Positions 25,274 through 33,018 of a DNA stretch of 43,756 nucleotides are shown here, one piece after another (position 1 is the first letter of the stretch; each line of letters starts with the position of its first letter). The stretch comes from Ornatilinea sp. (GTDB lineage Bacteria; Chloroflexota; Anaerolineae; Anaerolineales; Anaerolineaceae): assembly GCA_018433975.1 (NCBI GenBank), contig JAHDQE010000045.1, positions 1-43,756 of the forward strand, given 5' to 3'. The notes below the pieces were generated by a model. The model saw only the letters and a program-made list of their open reading frames with translations, ran no database searches and was not told the DNA's origin. The position numbers were made by a program, and so were the translations under genes.

Positions 25274-26059
25274 TTATTGAATGTTTACGGAGCCTACCCC
25301 GCCGTTGAAATAGATGTCGGCCTTGTGGTCGCTTTCATCATAGTTTGGACTTATGTAATACTCGCCGTTTCTGGGAAACCGGTTTTGATCTACTTTGACA
25401 TCGATCAGACCACCTTCAAAATGGATGCGCGCAGCCACGTTTTCAGGCACGTAAATCTTAAAAGATGCGGCTCCTCCTTCAATCTTTGCCTTTGTGAACG
25501 CTGTATGAGCCGGCATTTGGATTGAAGTGGAACTGGCTCCGGTGGAAAGCTCAAGATTGCTAACCTGTAAATCGGTTAAGTCCAGGTGCGACTCGCTGGC
25601 CCCGGTTTTGATTACGAGATCCAGAACAGGGGCGGAATTCAGGCGAATATCCCATTTCAAGCCATATTCATGCGACCAGGAAGGGAAAGAGAAGGGCTGC
25701 GCATTGAAGGATACGAAGGCTTCCTGATTTGAAGACCGGATATCCTGTTCTACGCCCCCGAAAAAATCACCGGCTGCGAGTTCATCTACGGAAGTCCCGG
25801 AAGATAATCTGATCTCTCCTGCACCATGTTGAAGCTTGATCTGTGCTTTTTGGATTTCTCCCAGCGGAATGGAGACTTTCTCGGAGGGCTGACGTTTGAA
25901 AAAAATGGGGCCCAGAAGGAATGACAGCCCCAGCAGAATTAAAAGGATCGGCCAGAAATACTGCCATACATTGAAGCTTACAACCCCCATTGTGTTTAAC
26001 AGAAACATGATTCCCAGCAGGACGATCATGACTCCCCAGAACAGGTTGTTTTTCCTCAT
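25274..26059 (-). CDS. LiaF-like membrane protein with toast-rack domain
   Basis: A 261-residue protein: two N-terminal membrane helices (NLFWGVMIVLLGIMFLLNTMG, then YFWPILLILLGLSFLLGPIFF), followed by an outer domain of regular beta strands (LQHGAGEIRLSSG, LDLVIKTGASESHLDLTDL, VSNLELSTGASSTSIQMP). The small residue repeats TGAS/SGTS at strand turns are typical of toast-rack (DUF4097-like) solenoids. I chose ATG 26059 since GGGAG lies 8 bases upstream; the longer TTG start at 26074 overlaps that site. It is the second gene of the four-gene cluster. Confidence 0.8.
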   Translation of the reverse strand: MRKNNLFWGVMIVLLGIMFLLNTMGVVSFNVWQYFWPILLILLGLSFLLGPIFFKRQPSEKVSIPLGEIQKAQIKLQHGAGEIRLSSGTSVDELAAGDFFGGVEQDIRSSNQEAFVSFNAQPFSFPSWSHEYGLKWDIRLNSAPVLDLVIKTGASESHLDLTDLQVSNLELSTGASSTSIQMPAHTAFTKAKIEGGAASFKIYVPENVAARIHFEGGLIDVKVDQNRFPRNGEYYISPNYDESDHKADIYFNGGVGSVNIQ

Positions 26060-26100
26060 TTCAAATGCTCCCAATTAATTAAAGATAGGCCTTTGTGAAT

Positions 26101-26613
26101 TTATTTTTTCCAGATAAGAGACCGGGCCAGGATCAAAACTCCGGCGAGGATGATCACCACCGGCCAATAAGGTCCAAGGATCGTTAACCCTCCGAAAAGG
26201 GAGCTAAAAATTAAAAACAGCACTACGCTGGTGAAAATGGCTTTTAAGCCGTTTTCGATTTTGTAGGTTTCGTGTGATCCCAGCAGTTTTGCTATGACCT
26301 GGCCTAAACCGATAAACCCGGGTAATAATGTCCAGGTATACCCCCAGCTACCCCAGTTTCCGGTGCTGTTTTGCCAGTATAAAATTCCGCTCAGGCCCAT
26401 AAAAAACACTGCCGGCGCTGTCAGGTCCGGATTCCCGGTTGTTATGCCAATGAAAAACAATAAGACGCCGAATGCCGCGATAAACAACGGCCAGGCGAAG
26501 TTCTCCTGGATAAGTGATTTGAAATCAGGAACAAGGCGGTAAGCCAGGATTAACACACCCATCCCGATCAGAATTAATCCCATAGTTAAACGAGATCGAC
26601 TTTCAGAGTTCAT
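26101..26613 (-). CDS. DUF5668-like small membrane protein
   Basis: A 170-residue protein with about six hydrophobic segments and the cluster signature near the C terminus (YWPVVIILAGVLILARSL) plus one near residue 45 (WPLFIAAFGVLLFFIG). There is no outer domain. ATG 26613 is preceded by GGGAGAA; the TTG at 26628 would include that site and is rejected as start. It is the first gene of the leftward set and divergent from the cysteine operon, which has its own promoter. Confidence 0.75.
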   Translation of the reverse strand: MNSESRSRLTMGLILIGMGVLILAYRLVPDFKSLIQENFAWPLFIAAFGVLLFFIGITTGNPDLTAPAVFFMGLSGILYWQNSTGNWGSWGYTWTLLPGFIGLGQVIAKLLGSHETYKIENGLKAIFTSVVLFLIFSSLFGGLTILGPYWPVVIILAGVLILARSLIWKK

Positions 26614-26731
26614 CAATTTTTCTCCCAATCATCTTAATTTCTCTTAATATAGTATACGGACTGTGAACGGTAAAGTTGCGATTTTGTCTTACCCAGGTTG
26701 TTAAACCCTATACCTGTAAGATGTGGTTATC

Positions 26732-26759
26732 TTGACAGATGATTGTAATTTTGTATAAT
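26732..26759 (+). promoter_or_regulatory. Promoter of the cysteine operon
   Basis: A perfect TTGACA at 26732-26737, a 16-bp spacer and a perfect TATAAT at 26754-26759. It is the best promoter in the window. Predicted start is near 26766, giving a leader of about 240 bases before cysK. Confidence 0.88.
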
Positions 26760-26799
26760 CATCCTAATATAAATAATGGTTACTAATTGGAGCTTATCA

Positions 26800-26835
26800 A
26801 TGATTTCTTGCATATGTCTGAGGCGGGGTTTGTAG
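26800..26835 (+). CDS. Cysteine-operon leader peptide
   Basis: An 11-codon ORF, MISCICLRRGL, ending in TAG at 26833-26835. It has its own ideal ribosome binding site (GGAG at 26789-26792, seven bases before ATG). It starts about 35 bases into the transcript of the cysK-cysE operon. Cysteine is normally rare, yet codons 4 and 6 are both Cys (TGC, TGT), so ribosome progress would report charged tRNA-Cys. Codons 8-9 overlap RNA segment 1 (AGGCGG, 26821-26826) of the attenuator. This is far too short for a stable protein, and its role is regulatory. The organisation follows the classical trp/his/leu leader design, with the end-product amino acid matching the downstream pathway. Confidence 0.82.
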   Translation: MISCICLRRGL

Positions 26836-26883
26836 TCACCGCCTGGATCTGATAAAAAACAAATTATCAACTGACAAAGGCGG
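26821..26883 (+). promoter_or_regulatory. Attenuator switch helices 1:2 and 2:3
   Basis: Segment 1 AGGCGG (26821-26826) and segment 3 AGGCGG (26878-26883) are identical. Both are perfectly complementary to segment 2 CCGCCT (26839-26844), so only one pairing can form at a time. The 2:3 form is helped by an inner hairpin TGATAA/TTATCA (26850-26855 with 26864-26869). A ribosome stalled at the Cys codons would mask segment 1 and allow 2:3, the antiterminator. Confidence 0.78.
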
Positions 26884-26953
26884 CGGATAGCAGCCCTGCG
26901 AAATTCAAGGTGTTGTTTTTGAATTGCATGGTGCGAATCCGTCGCAATTTTTT
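26880..26953 (+). terminator. Attenuator terminator (helix 3:4) of the cysteine operon
   Basis: GCGGCGGAT (26880-26888) pairs with ATCCGTCGC (26937-26945), nine pairs with one G-U. AA and six T residues follow (26948-26953). The loop holds further nested helices, including AATTCAA/TTGAATT (26902-26908 with 26919-26925), so the whole folds as one long hairpin. Its left arm overlaps segment 3, so it is excluded when the antiterminator forms. Confidence 0.78.
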
Positions 26954-27007
26954 GTCGGTTGATTTTATTTAAATTTTAAGAACTAAAAATAACAGGGAGA
27001 CTTGAAA

Positions 27008-27940
27008 ATGAAAATAGCAAATGATGTGACAGAACTGATCGGAAATACCCCTTTGGTGAAATTGAATACGATTACCCAGGGTTGTGTGGCCGATGTTGTC
27101 GCGAAACTAGAATACTTTAACCCGGCACACAGCGTTAAGGATCGAATTAGTTTTTCGATGATTAAAGCCGCTGAAGATCAGGGTTTGTTATCTCCGGATT
27201 CGATTATTGTGGAACCTACCAGCGGCAACACAGGCATCGGTCTGGCAATGATTTGCGCTGCCCGGGGATATGCCTGCAAGATCGTGATGCCAGATTCTCT
27301 CAGCAGGGAGCGGCGCATGCTTTTGAAAGCGTTTGGAGCGGAATTGATTTTAACCCCCGGTGCTGAAGGCATGGGCGGCGCCATTCGCACAGCGGAAGAG
27401 ATTGTAGCAAGTGATCCACACTGCTTTATGCCCATGCAGTTCAAAAATCCTGCCAACCCTGAAATTCACCGCAAGACGACGAGTGAGGAGATTTGGCGGG
27501 ATACGGATGGGAAAGTGGATATCTTTGTAGCTGGGGTCGGCACGGGGGGGACGATTACCGGAGTGGGTGAAGCTTTGAAGGCGAAGAACCCGAATATCAA
27601 AGTGGTGGCCGTAGAGCCTGCCAAGTCGTCCGTCCTTTCCGGAGGCCAGAAGGGACGGCATCCCATTCAGGGTATCGGCGCAGGATTTATCCCGGAGGTG
27701 CTGAACACCGAAATCTATGATGAGGTGATTCGGGTTGAGGGTGAGGATGCCTTTTCTACTGCACGGGAGATGGCACAAAAAGAGGGACTGCTGGTTGGAA
27801 TTTCTTCCGGTGCGGCAACCTGGGCGGCACTCCAGCTGGCGCGCAGGCCGGAAAATGCCGGTAAGCTGATCGTGGTCATTATTCCGGATTTTGGCGAGAG
27901 ATATCTGAGTACACCTCTTTACGCGGACCTTGTAGATTAG
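27008..27940 (+). CDS. cysK: Cysteine synthase (O-acetylserine sulfhydrylase)
   Basis: A 310-residue PLP enzyme that converts O-acetylserine and sulfide to cysteine. The PLP lysine is K44 in HSVKDR. The phosphate and substrate loop is [11 protein letters not shown], and the glycine-rich [13 protein letters not shown] cofactor loop and the C-terminal GISSGAA are all intact. The length is typical. I chose ATG 27008 over the TTG at 27002 because AGGGAG lies 8 bases upstream. It is the first structural gene after the cysteine attenuator and lies 49 bases before cysE, its metabolic partner. Confidence 0.96.
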   Translation: MKIANDVTELIGNTPLVKLNTITQGCVADVVAKLEYFNPAHSVKDRISFSMIKAAEDQGLLSPDSIIVEPTSGNTGIGLAMICAARGYACKIVMPDSLSRERRMLLKAFGAELILTPGAEGMGGAIRTAEEIVASDPHCFMPMQFKNPANPEIHRKTTSEEIWRDTDGKVDIFVAGVGTGGTITGVGEALKAKNPNIKVVAVEPAKSSVLSGGQKGRHPIQGIGAGFIPEVLNTEIYDEVIRVEGEDAFSTAREMAQKEGLLVGISSGAATWAALQLARRPENAGKLIVVIIPDFGERYLSTPLYADLVD

Positions 27941-27989
27941 AGACGAGGGGCATAATTTCCAGAAATAAACATAAGAAGGATTTTGGAAA

Positions 27990-28733
27990 ATGATTGGTAG
28001 AGCAATAGAAATAATTCGGGAAGATGTCCATGCGGTTTTTGAGCGCGATCCCGCCGCGCGGAGTAAGTTGGAGGTCTGGATTTCTTATCCCGGCCTGCAC
28101 GCGGTTTGGGCCTATCGATTTGCACATTGGCTTTGGGAGCATAATTTCAAGCTGCTGGGGCGAGTTTTAAGCCAGCTCACGCGTGGTATCACCGGAATTG
28201 AGATCCATCCTGGAGCAAAGATCGGAAGGAGGTTTTTTATTGATCACGGGATGGGCGTTGTGATTGGTGAAACTGCCGAAATCGGGGATGACGTCACCAT
28301 GTATCATGGCGTTACATTGGGTGGGGTGAGCCTGAAAAAAGGGAAAAGACACCCCACAATTGGAAATAATGTGGTGATTGGGGCGGGTGCAAAAGTGTTG
28401 GGCGCGATCACGGTCGGGGAAGACAGCCGGATTGGTTCTAATGCAGTGGTTGTAAAGCCCGTCCCCGAGAACTCGGTAGTGGTCGGAGTCCCGGGGAGGG
28501 TTGTGGTGCGCAGTACACCGAAATCCACCATACCGGATTTGAATCACGATAAATTACCGGATACGATCCTGACGACAATCACCGAGATGATGTCGCGTTT
28601 GGAAGAGGTCGAGGGGAATCTCGAAAAACACCTTGTCAGATTTCCCAACGAAAATGGGAGCAGTTATCATCCCCACTTTGGGGTCCATCTTCCGGAAGAT
28701 GGGGTCTGGAAGGGCGAAGATTTTATGATTTAG
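27990..28733 (+). CDS. cysE: Serine O-acetyltransferase
   Basis: A 247-residue enzyme that makes O-acetylserine, the substrate of CysK, from serine and acetyl-CoA. The N-terminal helical part ([20 protein letters not shown]) is followed by a left-handed beta-helix of hexapeptide repeats. These include IHPGAKIG, the catalytic [28 protein letters not shown] loop, [18 protein letters not shown] and SRIGSNAVV. The C-terminal tail extends about 60 residues beyond the helix. CysE is often feedback-inhibited by cysteine in other bacteria; here synthesis is also likely under attenuation. AAGGA precedes ATG 27990. A terminator follows at 28750. Confidence 0.96.
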   Translation: MIGRAIEIIREDVHAVFERDPAARSKLEVWISYPGLHAVWAYRFAHWLWEHNFKLLGRVLSQLTRGITGIEIHPGAKIGRRFFIDHGMGVVIGETAEIGDDVTMYHGVTLGGVSLKKGKRHPTIGNNVVIGAGAKVLGAITVGEDSRIGSNAVVVKPVPENSVVVGVPGRVVVRSTPKSTIPDLNHDKLPDTILTTITEMMSRLEEVEGNLEKHLVRFPNENGSSYHPHFGVHLPEDGVWKGEDFMI

Positions 28734-28749
28734 TCTGGAAATCGATCTA

Positions 28750-28785
28750 AAAACGCTGGCATCTTCCCTCAGATGCCAGCGTTTT
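28750..28785. terminator. Bidirectional terminator after cysE
   Basis: AAAACGCTGGCATCT and AGATGCCAGCGTTTT form a 15-bp stem around TCCCTC. T residues end both directions, so it serves cysE and the convergent CAP-LysM gene. Confidence 0.9.
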
Positions 28786-28803
28786 GGTTCGCAGGTTGTA
28801 TGT

Positions 28804-29796
28804 TTAGTTTTTATTCTTCAAACCCATCCCCAGGGTCAACGCGAGTCCAATGCCGCTGATTGCCAGGATGCCAATTGCCAGATGGACTCTTTCTGATCTT
28901 GTTAAAGATCTAAGGTTTGGAATCAGGGGCTTTCGGGTGGGCGTCGCGCTTGGAGCCGGGGTTGAAGTAGGTTTTGTGGGCCGGGGCGTGAAGGTGGGCC
29001 GGGGTGTCCGGGTGGGGGGCAGAGGGGTATTGGTAATGGTAGGCGTAGTGGTTGCGGTGTAAGCAGGTTGAACAATGACCTTCTGACCTTCATAAATTAC
29101 CGGATTGTCGGTGTCGAGCAGGTTCATAGCAATTAACTCTGCGACGGTTTTTCCGTATGCAACTGCAATTTCCCACAGGGTTTGGCCGGCTTCTGCCTGG
29201 TGGACAATGGAGCCATCCGCCGCCGGCGTGATGGTCATCACAGAGATCACCACTTCTTGTGTGGAAGTCGGTCCGGCTGAAACTGAATTTCCGTCAGAGG
29301 GGGCAACGGTTGGGACAGTAATGATCTTTCCACCCGAGTCCCTTCGGACTTGCAGGGTGTAATAAACGACTCCATTGGATTCTGCAACGCCGGCCCCGAC
29401 ATACCCGCTGGAAATTCCCACCATGGTGCTCATGTGGGCCGAATCGGTCCAGATCGAGTAGATAGCCCGTTCCACAGAGAGATTCATGCCTCCGGCAATG
29501 TTTTCCGTAAATCCCAGATCTGCTGGAGAACTTCCGTCTGCCCTGACGTGCGTAATGGTTTGGATGGAAGCCTGATAATCCGAATGAGATTGCGCAGAAG
29601 CCATCAATCCGCCATCGATTTCATAGGGGGGCAGACCGTAATCCGCCCTCAATGCGTTGACCGCGCTGATCAAGTCATATGCCGAACCAGCCTGTGCTTT
29701 TACCGGCTGAATGGGGAACAGCAGCGGTGCCAGCATCATCAGCAAAGTGAGTGAAATGAAATAAGAAAGATATTTTTGAAGTTTTTTGTTTGGCAT
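28804..29796 (-). CDS. Secreted CAP-domain and LysM surface protein, copy A
   Basis: A 330-residue exported protein. Layout: signal peptide (1-35, cleaved near VKAQA), CAP/SCP-like domain (about 38-155, with SAVNALRADYGLPPYEIDGGLMASAQSHSDYQ and the VVYYTLQV end), then a LysM motif (HQAEAGQTLWEIAVAYGKTVAELIAMNLL...GQKVIVQP). These are followed by a Thr/Pro-rich linker of about 40 residues and a C-terminal membrane helix. LysM should hold it on peptidoglycan or glycan; the CAP domain role is unknown. It shares this exact layout with the next gene, so the two are a tandem duplication. The ribosome binding site is weak. Confidence 0.9.
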   Translation of the reverse strand: MPNKKLQKYLSYFISLTLLMMLAPLLFPIQPVKAQAGSAYDLISAVNALRADYGLPPYEIDGGLMASAQSHSDYQASIQTITHVRADGSSPADLGFTENIAGGMNLSVERAIYSIWTDSAHMSTMVGISSGYVGAGVAESNGVVYYTLQVRRDSGGKIITVPTVAPSDGNSVSAGPTSTQEVVISVMTITPAADGSIVHQAEAGQTLWEIAVAYGKTVAELIAMNLLDTDNPVIYEGQKVIVQPAYTATTTPTITNTPLPPTRTPRPTFTPRPTKPTSTPAPSATPTRKPLIPNLRSLTRSERVHLAIGILAISGIGLALTLGMGLKNKN

Positions 29797-29841
29797 ATTT
29801 TCAACTTGTGAAAACAGGTATTGATCAAGACAAAGAGCCGG

Positions 29842-30849
29842 TTATCTGGATTTCAGCATACCGATGATCATTGCCACCAGCCCTAGGGCGCAAACCGCGA
29901 TGATTGTGATACCCAGGGTGTGCCGATCCAATGCTTTGATTGCAGCTAGTTCCGGCAGCAAAGGTTTTTCAGTAGCCGTTAACGTGGGGGTAGCGGTTTT
30001 AGGCGGCCGGGTTGGGCGGGGTGTGGATGTGGGTTTGGGAGTATGTGTTGCCGGGATGGCGGTTTCGGTGATGGTGGGCGACACAGTGGGCGTGAAAGAG
30101 GGCCGGATCAGCAGCTTCTGTCCGGGATAAATGACCGGATTGTCTGTGGAAAGGTTGTTGAGTTGCGCGATGGTTGCGTTATCGACCTGGTAGGAATCCG
30201 AAATTGCCCACAGGGATTGTCCGGACTGCACTTCATGGGTAATTGAACCATCATCGGCGGGAGTTGCTGTCTGGACGGAGATAATAATTTCTCGTGTTGC
30301 AGTAGGATAACTGCTTACAACACTACTGCCGGTTGTGCCAGATGAAGAATTGCTGGAGCCGCCGCTGCCGGTGTAACAGGCATCCAAAGTGTAATAAACC
30401 ATCCCGTCTTGCTCTACTGCTGCAGCTCCAACATCAACATAACTTGAGTTCAGTAATACCAGATCCCGATGGTCATAATCATTCCATAGGGTATAGACAA
30501 CGGTATCTACGGATGTGTTAATGTTGGCAATGGCAACGGCTTCATCGCATTTGATGCTTGCACCTCCGCCATATCCTGCGGCAGCGGCACGGTCCCACTC
30601 ATAAGTGCCGCCTGCGCCCAGGTGAGACCAGCTTCCGATAGAGGCCTGATATTCCGAATGGCCCTGGGCGGATGCCATTAATGCGCTATTGACTTCCAGT
30701 GGTGCGAGCCCGGAACTGGTTCGCCACCCATTTACGGCGGCGATCAGATCATAAGCGGTAGGTGCCTGCGCATGAATGGGCTCTGTCCGGAAGAAGAACG
30801 TGATCAATAAAATTAGCGAAAACGCTGTGAATAAAGGTTTACGGTACAT
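29842..30849 (-). CDS. Secreted CAP-domain and LysM surface protein, copy B
   Basis: A 335-residue paralogue of the gene at 28804 with the same order of parts: signal peptide (1-27), CAP domain (AAVNGWRTSSGLAPLEVNSALMASAQGHSEYQ, then DYDHRDLVLLNSSYVDVGAAAVEQ), a Ser/Gly-rich spacer and LysM (HEVQSGQSLWAISDSYQVDNATIAQLNNL...GQKLLIRP). A Thr/Pro-rich stalk and a terminal membrane helix follow. It differs from copy A in the spacer and has extra cysteines in the CAP domain (C near 107 and 161) that could form a disulfide. The -10 box lies only ten bases before the start codon, so its mRNA should be nearly leaderless. Copy A lies 45 bases downstream and is probably co-transcribed. Confidence 0.9.
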   Translation of the reverse strand: MYRKPLFTAFSLILLITFFFRTEPIHAQAPTAYDLIAAVNGWRTSSGLAPLEVNSALMASAQGHSEYQASIGSWSHLGAGGTYEWDRAAAAGYGGGASIKCDEAVAIANINTSVDTVVYTLWNDYDHRDLVLLNSSYVDVGAAAVEQDGMVYYTLDACYTGSGGSSNSSSGTTGSSVVSSYPTATREIIISVQTATPADDGSITHEVQSGQSLWAISDSYQVDNATIAQLNNLSTDNPVIYPGQKLLIRPSFTPTVSPTITETAIPATHTPKPTSTPRPTRPPKTATPTLTATEKPLLPELAAIKALDRHTLGITIIAVCALGLVAMIIGMLKSR

Positions 30850-30859
30850 CGTGAACGCT

Positions 30860-30865
30860 ATTATA
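30860..30865 (-). promoter_or_regulatory. -10 box giving a near-leaderless mRNA
   Basis: Reading leftward, TATAAT (30865-30860) is followed by ten bases and then ATG 30849. The expected transcript start is three or four bases before the start codon, and there is no Shine-Dalgarno sequence. Confidence 0.6.
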
Positions 30866-30910
30866 CCCGAATCGTCTTAAGTCAGAATGAATAACCGGAA
30901 GACAATTGAT

Positions 30911-31708
30911 TTAGACCGCCGTAGTGGGCTGATGGTTGGATTTTTGCCATTCCCAGCTCCGGATTTGATCCATGTGCCGATAAGCAGTCATATCCATGGA
31001 AAGGGGCGTGATAGAGACAATTCCCCGATTCAACGCGCCAATGTCGGTTCCCTCTTCCGGCACGCCGGTTGGGAACTCGCCGCCGATGATATACACCGGT
31101 TTACCCTCTTCATTCAGCTTTTCAATCAACAGATCACGATAGATTCGGGTCCCCTGACGTGTGATTTCATAACCCTTTATCTTGTGCTCCGGAAGGTAAG
31201 GGACATTTACGCTCAAGAGGATATTTTTGGGAAGTTCCCGGTTAAGAACGATTTGAATGATATTCTTTGCGGCCCGGGCTGCCGGCCCAAAATCTACTTC
31301 TTCAGGGGGAATCTCAGGACCATCCAAGGATACCGCAATGCCCGGGACACCCGCAATAGTGGCTTCCATAGCGGCGGTGACGGTTCCCGAATAGGTAATA
31401 TCGTGTCCAAGATTGGCATAGGGATTGATTCCGGATACGACCATGTCTACCGGGTCTTTCAATAACCCCAGCAGTGCCAGAGCCACGCAATCGGAAGGGG
31501 CACCGCTTGCTGCGAAGGCGGGGGTTCCGTCTCCCAGCCGGGTTTCAACAACATTCATTGGAGAGTGGATTGTTTTTACATGCCCCGACATGGACCAGTT
31601 CCGGTCCGGAGCCAGGACGGTTACTTTTGCAATTTTCTTGATTTCCTGCACTAGGGCTAATAATCCGGGCGCTTGAACGCCATCATCGTTTGTTACGAGG
31701 ATATGCAT
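30911..31708 (-). CDS. surE: 5'/3'-nucleotidase SurE
   Basis: A 265-residue metal-dependent nucleoside-monophosphate phosphatase. The N-terminal MHILVTNDDGVQAPGL carries the metal-binding D8 and D9, and further family blocks are VLAPDRNWSMSGH, SGAPSDCVALALLGL, DMVVSGINPYANLG and YSGTVTAAMEA. The length is typical. I chose ATG 31708 because homologues start directly at this motif. The longer frame from 31858 adds 50 basic residues that overlap the upstream gene. Adenosine-deaminase-like gene 31746 lies 37 bases upstream on the same strand, so the two may form a nucleotide salvage or housecleaning pair. Confidence 0.95.
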   Translation of the reverse strand: MHILVTNDDGVQAPGLLALVQEIKKIAKVTVLAPDRNWSMSGHVKTIHSPMNVVETRLGDGTPAFAASGAPSDCVALALLGLLKDPVDMVVSGINPYANLGHDITYSGTVTAAMEATIAGVPGIAVSLDGPEIPPEEVDFGPAARAAKNIIQIVLNRELPKNILLSVNVPYLPEHKIKGYEITRQGTRIYRDLLIEKLNEEGKPVYIIGGEFPTGVPEEGTDIGALNRGIVSITPLSMDMTAYRHMDQIRSWEWQKSNHQPTTAV

Positions 31709-31745
31709 TTTAATTCTCTTTCTGGAACAGTTATAGGATTTAATT

Positions 31746-32792
31746 CTAAACGATTTTCTCGAGTTCCTGGCGGAGAAGGTGAATGATATTCTGGCGTTCG
31801 ACTGGGGGTAAGAAAGCGGCGTTGGCCGCGGTGAGGATGGTTTCCATGAGAGTCTCATGCGGCAGGCTTAAATCGTCACATGCGATCATATATTCGTTCG
31901 ATAAATTAATTTTGGAGATACTGGGATCATCCGTGTTGATGGTTACAATCAGGTCGGCCATCATCATCCGGGTTAATGGATGAGAAAGCAATGCTGAAAC
32001 TGCCCCGGTCTGGTAATTGCTGGTGATGCAGACTTCAAAGGGGGTTCTTCGCTCTTGCGCCAGGGCCATAACGTCGGCATTTTCCAGAACCCGCACTCCA
32101 TGACCGATGCGGTCTGCATTCAGCTCTTCAATAGCCTCCCGGACATTCTCTGCTCCCCCCCATTCGCCCGCGTGAATTGTAATTGCCAGGCCGTTTTCTT
32201 TGGCTTCTTTGAAAATAGGCGCGAATGGTTGCGCGGAAAATTCAGCCTCATTACCGGCCAGATCCAGCCCGACAAAACCTTTTGAAATACGGTCTGCAGT
32301 GAGTTGAGCCACCTGTTCCGCGAGCTTTGGGCTTTCGTGACGGTTTACGCTGGCAATTAATCGAGTCTGGATATTGAAATCCTTGCTGGCTCTGCGGGTG
32401 CTTTCGGCCACCCAGTCCATGACTTCATCCAGCGGGAAGCCCTCAACCCGCCCAAGTGCCACAGGCGTAAACCGCAGCTCCATATAACGGACATTGTCCT
32501 TTGCGGCATCTTCAATAGCTTCATAAGCGATTCGGGAAATGACTTCCGGTGAGCGATAGAACAGACGCAAAGGTTGGAATTTGGAGAGGAAATTGCTGAA
32601 GGTGAGGGGATCATTTTCCTGGACCTGCACGAGCGAATAAAAGTCGGTTTTAGATGAAGTCTTTATACCGTGAGATTCGGCAAGTTCCAGCAGGGTTTCG
32701 ATTCGCAGTGACCCTTCAAGGTGTCGGTGCAGATCTACTTTTGGAAACTGTTGATAGAAAGCCCTCTTCAAGGATGATGTATGCCAGCCCAT
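31746..32792 (-). CDS. Adenosine deaminase family protein
   Basis: A 348-residue zinc hydrolase of the adenosine/AMP deaminase superfamily. The expected residues are present: H22 and H24 in DLHRHLEGS, ITIHAGEWGGAENV with the zinc histidine and catalytic Glu region, DRIGHGVRV, and TINTDDPSISKINLSNEY with the paired aspartates. The substrate is probably adenosine, but some relatives act on other purine or futalosine compounds, so I give no symbol. It is followed by surE. A leftward TATAAT (32841-32836) about 44 bases before the start is a plausible -10. Confidence 0.92.
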   Translation of the reverse strand: MGWHTSSLKRAFYQQFPKVDLHRHLEGSLRIETLLELAESHGIKTSSKTDFYSLVQVQENDPLTFSNFLSKFQPLRLFYRSPEVISRIAYEAIEDAAKDNVRYMELRFTPVALGRVEGFPLDEVMDWVAESTRRASKDFNIQTRLIASVNRHESPKLAEQVAQLTADRISKGFVGLDLAGNEAEFSAQPFAPIFKEAKENGLAITIHAGEWGGAENVREAIEELNADRIGHGVRVLENADVMALAQERRTPFEVCITSNYQTGAVSALLSHPLTRMMMADLIVTINTDDPSISKINLSNEYMIACDDLSLPHETLMETILTAANAAFLPPVERQNIIHLLRQELEKIV

Positions 32793-32835
32793 AGATTCTC
32801 AGTCCGGTGTTGTCCCACTTGATAACATACTCCCC

Positions 32836-32841
32836 ATTATA
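32836..32841 (-). promoter_or_regulatory. Candidate -10 of the deaminase-surE operon
   Basis: Leftward TATAAT about 44 bases before ATG 32792. The -35 region is not convincing. Confidence 0.4.
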
Positions 32842-33018
32842 TCCTTTTTTTGAGAGAACGAAAGCATGGGGAAATAGGCATTACAACATTGAAAGTTTAT
32901 CCGCACTCTTTATTTTATCGCATTGAAAGCCGGAAAACGTTATTTTGCCGGGATTATCGGCAAGGGATTGTGATAAGATATTAAAAAAGTGAACTGGTTT
33001 TATTGAGGAGATGAACGC

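Noticed and set aside
26766..27000. SAM-I (S-box) riboswitch or T-box upstream of cysK
   Set aside because: The segment GGTGCGAATCC recalls the S-box phrase GGTGCTAATTCC, and size and position would suit a T-box. However, the conserved S-box 5' core and P1 layout and the T-box GGTGGNACCGCG motif are absent. The leader peptide with Cys codons and competing helices explains the region better.
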